The translations under genes were made by a program, and so were the position numbers. Under the pieces are notes generated by a model. The model was not told the origin of the DNA, made no database searches, and saw nothing but the letters and a program-made list of their open reading frames with translations. From Phycomyces blakesleeanus NRRL 1555(-) (taxonomy: Eukaryota; Mucoromycota; Mucoromycetes; Mucorales; Phycomycetaceae), in contig NW_017265149.1 in assembly GCF_001638985.1 (NCBI RefSeq), positions 1 to 64,000 on the forward strand: a DNA stretch of 64,000 bases. Direction: 5' to 3'. This document shows, in pieces, positions 59,921-64,000 of the stretch (within the stretch, counting starts at the first letter, position 1; each line of letters begins with the position of its first letter).

Positions 59921-62900
59921 ATGTCAGGCAATTACCCAAACAATCGTATAAGAGAAACCATCATCAATATAACTAATCAGCAATCATTGCCTTATTCTGA
60001 CGGAGAAAATGAGCTACAAGGAGAAATGCCGGCACCTCCACTGTCGTCAAAACGCAATAACCAGGCACAAACATCTCCAAAAGTTGAGGAGATTCGCAAA
60101 ATGATTCGGCACATATTGACCAAGCTTGGGAAACGAAAGCGACCTGCACCTTCAATCGCTCATCTAGGCGAGCAGTTACGATCTAACAATGTCTCGACCC
60201 AGTTTGAAAACGAAGATACAGTAGAGTTGCTTTTTCGATTGAGAGAGGTGCTTTTACTTTGTCAAGACATGGATGAAAAACTAGGTATTCAGATACTTAC
60301 CCAAAGGTAATTTTTTCTTGAAGAATATAAAGGTTAATAGGATATAGAAAACAAAACTCAATGGCTCTGCTGAGTAGTGAACGAACACCAAGCAACTCTC
60401 CAGCATCCTCGAGATCAAATTCCCCAGTCCCTTCACCAAAGTCTGCCGTGCCCTCTCGATCGTTTGAGGCATCACCCACAAATGCACATAACTCTACTAT
60501 AAAAAAAGAATCAAGAGTTGATTTTGAAAAGATCCTTTTTCTTCTTGACGAATTAGTCATCAATGACTGTCGCTATAAATCGGCAAACCCTAAACCAACC
60601 CAACCACCATATATGATGCAGTCAGTGCTTGTGGATATTGCAATAATTCTGGTTAATATTCGCTCAGACTCAGTGGGCTTATATAACATTGGTGCAACCA
60701 TGCTTCCTGCATTTGAGACATTTAACGATGGTGCCCTGGCTGGAAAGCTTTTGTCATTTTTCATTGACATATTACTTCCAAAGTTAATGGCCTGTAAAGA
60801 AGAGTCAAAGTCACGCGGGGACAGGTTTCCATCGCGCAGAAAGCAGCAACCTTCTACTTATAATAGTGGTAAAAACTATTTTTCTTTTGAACATATGTAC
60901 ATGTTTATAAAAGTAACAGTCTATAGAGCTATAATATAAACATCAAATTCTTATCTAGTTACAGTCCCATCCACAAAACATCAACACACCCAAAGCGTAA
61001 CACCTACGATTAACATTCAAAGTGCCGACGTGGAAGATAATACCGACAAAGAGCATACCCAACCTGTCCGATCATCTAATCTAACTATCGATACTCGTCT
61101 ATCCCAATCCCAAACCCAGTCCCCTATGAACCCACGTTCTCCCGGAGGACCGCCACGATCTCCTGCAATACAAAGCCAATACAGTCACCAACAACTTATG
61201 GAAACACACCATGCCTACGCATTATTTACACCTTTACTCTTTTTCATGATCCAATACCTTAACCCATATCTTTCATCCTCTCGCGCCGGTACACAAACCA
61301 ATTTATCGGCCGCGATTTCTCGCCAGTCTTCTTCTATCAACAATTTTCATTGTGCTCTACGTTTCATGATTGCTACAAAACCTGATTTGTATTTCGATAT
61401 CCTTGACGTTATTTCCCATAGTACCCCGGAGGTCAAGTTTCGAGCATGTCAGGTTCTGTTCCATTATTACAATATCGGTGTCGGCCATGTCTCCGTAGCA
61501 GAGCCACTTCCAAAACTAGGCATCGTGGAAGAAATTGCTATCCTAGAAAGAAACAGAAAACGACAAGAATTTGAGAGCATTAGACAACAAGAGCAACAAC
61601 AGTCAGACCCTACCTTCTTGGAGACAATGATCGGCACAAATGTCGCTGGAATAAACCGAAAATACCGCAACGGAGCCGGTGGAAATACAAGGTCCCCACA
61701 GCTAAACCACAGAGGAAGTGGCACATCAGACTCTAACGATGATGACTACAATGATGATTTTCATGTTTGGTACCCTCATATGTTCACAAAACCTTACAGC
61801 CAAACAGAATCTGGGGAACAAAGTACTCAGCAAATTCCAAATGCTACATATATTCCTGATTCTGGAGTAATAGATTATGCAAACGGGTCTTATTGTAATG
61901 AATGCTACAAAGAAATGGAAGATTATGGACTGAGGTGCTACCAATGCAAATGCAATGTTCACTACAATTGCTTCAACCAACGTATGGCAACCAATGATCT
62001 CGACATAATGCTTTATGTTAAAGAAGGCGGGGTGCAAAAGGTTGTCAGCCCTCAGTTCTGTCATATTCCACCACAACCTCGCTTCTCACATCTGCATGGC
62101 AATGAACATGGAGGATATGGTGTGTGTGCAGCGCAGGTGGATATATTTGGTCATCATTTTCATCTTGTCAACTTGTATACTATTATGCTATGTGCTTCTT
62201 GCGTGCTTCCATTGTGGGGAATTTCACAGCAGGGCTATCGATGTTCAACATGCAACCGTTTTATTCATCCAGAATGCCTAGCACAGGCCAAGAGAGATAG
62301 AAATACGAATAACCAACACTCAATACTCCATACTTGTCAACCTTATAAGTCACTCCTGGAAAGCGATACAAAGATCACACAGAAAGAACTTTCCAAACAA
62401 TTGTTTTCATTTTATGGTAACCTTGTTCCTAAAGGAGAGAATGAACTAATGGGCCGAAGCTTTGAAGAAGTGGGAACCGTGTTGAATGTTTTACTACTAC
62501 AAGAGAACATACTTCATTGCGGAGTCGCTGCTGGATGCTTGTTGGTATGCTACTTGTCGGATGATCCACTCACGTCAAACACAAGAGATAGCGGGGCTCT
62601 CACCTTTGCTCAGCCATGCCCTGCCTTACGACGGGGCATCGAATTATGCATAACATATCTTGAATCAGGAAGCTGCAAAGGATCTTCCTTTCTCAGTGAT
62701 TTCTACAGCAACAGACATCACAGCCTTGGAGAGTGGATGTTGAGTAAAGAGGATTATTTGTCCCATCTTGCTGCCATGATGAAGTCGTTAGCCAAGTCTT
62801 CTAATGAAGGAACGATCCAGTCTGTGATCCAAACCGCTTCAGAGGTCAAACGCAGATCAGCAGGAGATGCCCGAGGATTCCTTCAAGTCGTTCCAAATCC

Positions 62901-63963
62901 ATTCACAGAACGTTGGAATGATGATGATGACTTTGATGACGAATCTTGCCTACCTCAAGAAATTATGGAACGATCTGCTATGTTAGCTTGGCTTATGGAG
63001 AACCTGCACTTGAAAAGCAAAAAGACCGGGGAGATTATGCTACAGCACATGTGTAATCTTGGTCTCTTTGAACGAAAGGATGCAGCACCTATCCTTTTCA
63101 CTTCTGACACCACTGCCACCGGATCTTTTTTGCAAAGCCCCCACTCTTTACCACTGTCATCTGAAAATGAACCTGTTCAATGTGTTTTTCCAGTACCATT
63201 TGCAATAGACTGCTCACCAACAGTCGAAACATTGATTAACAGCATAGAAGCATGTTTTGATGATATTGATATCACACTGAATGAGTGTGGCATGCTTCTT
63301 CTGGTCCGACGTTGTTGGCCTGATCCGTTCATGTCACGTTACACAACCGATAGACTTATCCACGCAATTTTAACTTGGATATTTCAAGAAGACGAAAAAC
63401 TGTCAACATTACATGCTCAATATATATCCAATAAGCACCAGATTCCTGGTGTCCGGCAGAACAGGTATACACACGCAGCTCAACTGGCTCTTCTATCAAG
63501 GACAAGAGGATTGGCAGGAGAGAAACAGCGCCAAAGCATCGCCTTTGGTACGACAGCTGGAATGAGTAACGGTACTGGAAGTGCGTATGTAACCATACGC
63601 ACAGCCCTAAGAGATCGATATGTCTTCCCTTGGTTAGCAGCAGTACATTCTATGGATCCAAGTATGTATGCATCGATACTATCTGATACTATTGAACGAA
63701 TTGTGGACGGAAGACGAGAAGAGTGCATGATTCCCGAGTGGATGGAACAACAAAACCACAAGGTATTTTGTACTATAGTCTTGATAAAAAAAGGGAGGGG
63801 CTGACCTTTGGTATAGAAAACCACATCTCGAAGATATGATGAATACATGGGGTACATATTGAAACTAAAGCTTGGTGGTTTAACCTTCAGCAGTCAAGAT
63901 TATATGCTTGAAAGATGGCTTAATAAGGCATACGACGACTTTGAAGCCACAGGAGTATTAAAG
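59921..63963 (+). CDS. UNC79-like large protein, 5' part (runs off the window)
   Basis: Four exons are visible (59921-60306, 60348-60868, 60959-63762, 63817-63963), 1286 codons in frame; a GT donor at 63964 shows that the gene continues. The N-terminal half is helical and ARM/HEAT-like. Several stretches resemble animal UNC79: a helical block around YNIGATMLPAFETFNDGALAGKL, and ILDVISHSTPEVKFRACQVLFHYY at about 449-472, followed by cysteine clusters at about 613-635 (YCNECYKEMEDYGLRCYQC, CNVHYNC) and 713-745 (LCASCVLPLWG, CSTCNRFIHPEC) that look C1/PHD-like. UNC79 with UNC80 forms the regulatory complex of the NALCN channel, the relative of fungal Cch1. The assignment comes from remembered similarity and is moderate. 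Otherwise: a zinc-finger ARM-repeat protein of unknown role. Confidence 0.55.
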
Positions 63964-64000
63964 GTAAAAATTTAACTTTCTATTTATATAAGTTGTATCC

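Overview
This 64 kb window is nuclear DNA of a filamentous fungus. It is AT-rich, and its genes are broken up by many short AT-rich GT-AG introns. The protein content (fungal Cdc4-type myosin light chain, Mga2/Spt23-like factor, GCK-III kinase, TRAPP Bet3) together with deep-branching genes such as CTC1, SPO11 and an UNC79-like protein suggests an early-diverging lineage, most likely Mucoromycota. That placement is inferred from gene content and style, not from a search. I read splice sites by eye. For every multi-exon gene except SPO11 the summed exon lengths are divisible by three and give an uninterrupted protein of sensible family length; SPO11 fails at one junction.

Positions 1-13250 are a gene-poor desert. 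They hold a diverged ~31-bp minisatellite at the left edge, two tRNA-like relics, a decayed DDE-transposase relic (about 11400-12540, minus) and some coding-like debris (about 7165-7802, minus).

Positions 13255-28365 are gene-dense: myosin essential light chain, an RNF126-type RING-H2 ubiquitin ligase, a divergent lactate dehydrogenase-like protein, a secreted pepsin-type protease, EMC3, SPO11 (meiotic break transesterase), a low-complexity hypothetical protein and a CofD/YvcK-like protein. Positions 28366-34265 are a second desert, with a MITE that has 42-bp inverted repeats and a 9-bp target duplication.

Positions 34266-53141 hold a cytochrome P450, BET3, a serine carboxypeptidase, an N5-glutamine methyltransferase (HemK/MTQ type), a GCK-III Ste20-like kinase, DDI1 (UBL, retropepsin, UBA) and a large Mga2/Spt23-like IPT-ankyrin transcription factor with a long alanine-glutamine dipeptide tract. 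After a 2 kb gap come CTC1 of the telomeric CST complex (minus) and, divergently, the 5' part of a large UNC79-like gene that runs off the right edge.

There is no operon-like pathway cluster. Working links are general: EMC3 and BET3 serve early secretion and membrane-protein insertion; the aspartic protease and carboxypeptidase enter that route; the RING ligase, DDI1 and the Mga2/Spt23-like factor all touch ubiquitin-proteasome biology. The most notable items are the UNC79-like protein, a 9-nt micro-exon encoding the Asp-Ile-Lys of a kinase catalytic loop, a 15-nt micro-exon in SPO11, the Ala-Gln tract factor next to DDI1, and the lactate dehydrogenase-like protein with an altered active site. 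I did not find a convincing new multi-gene system.
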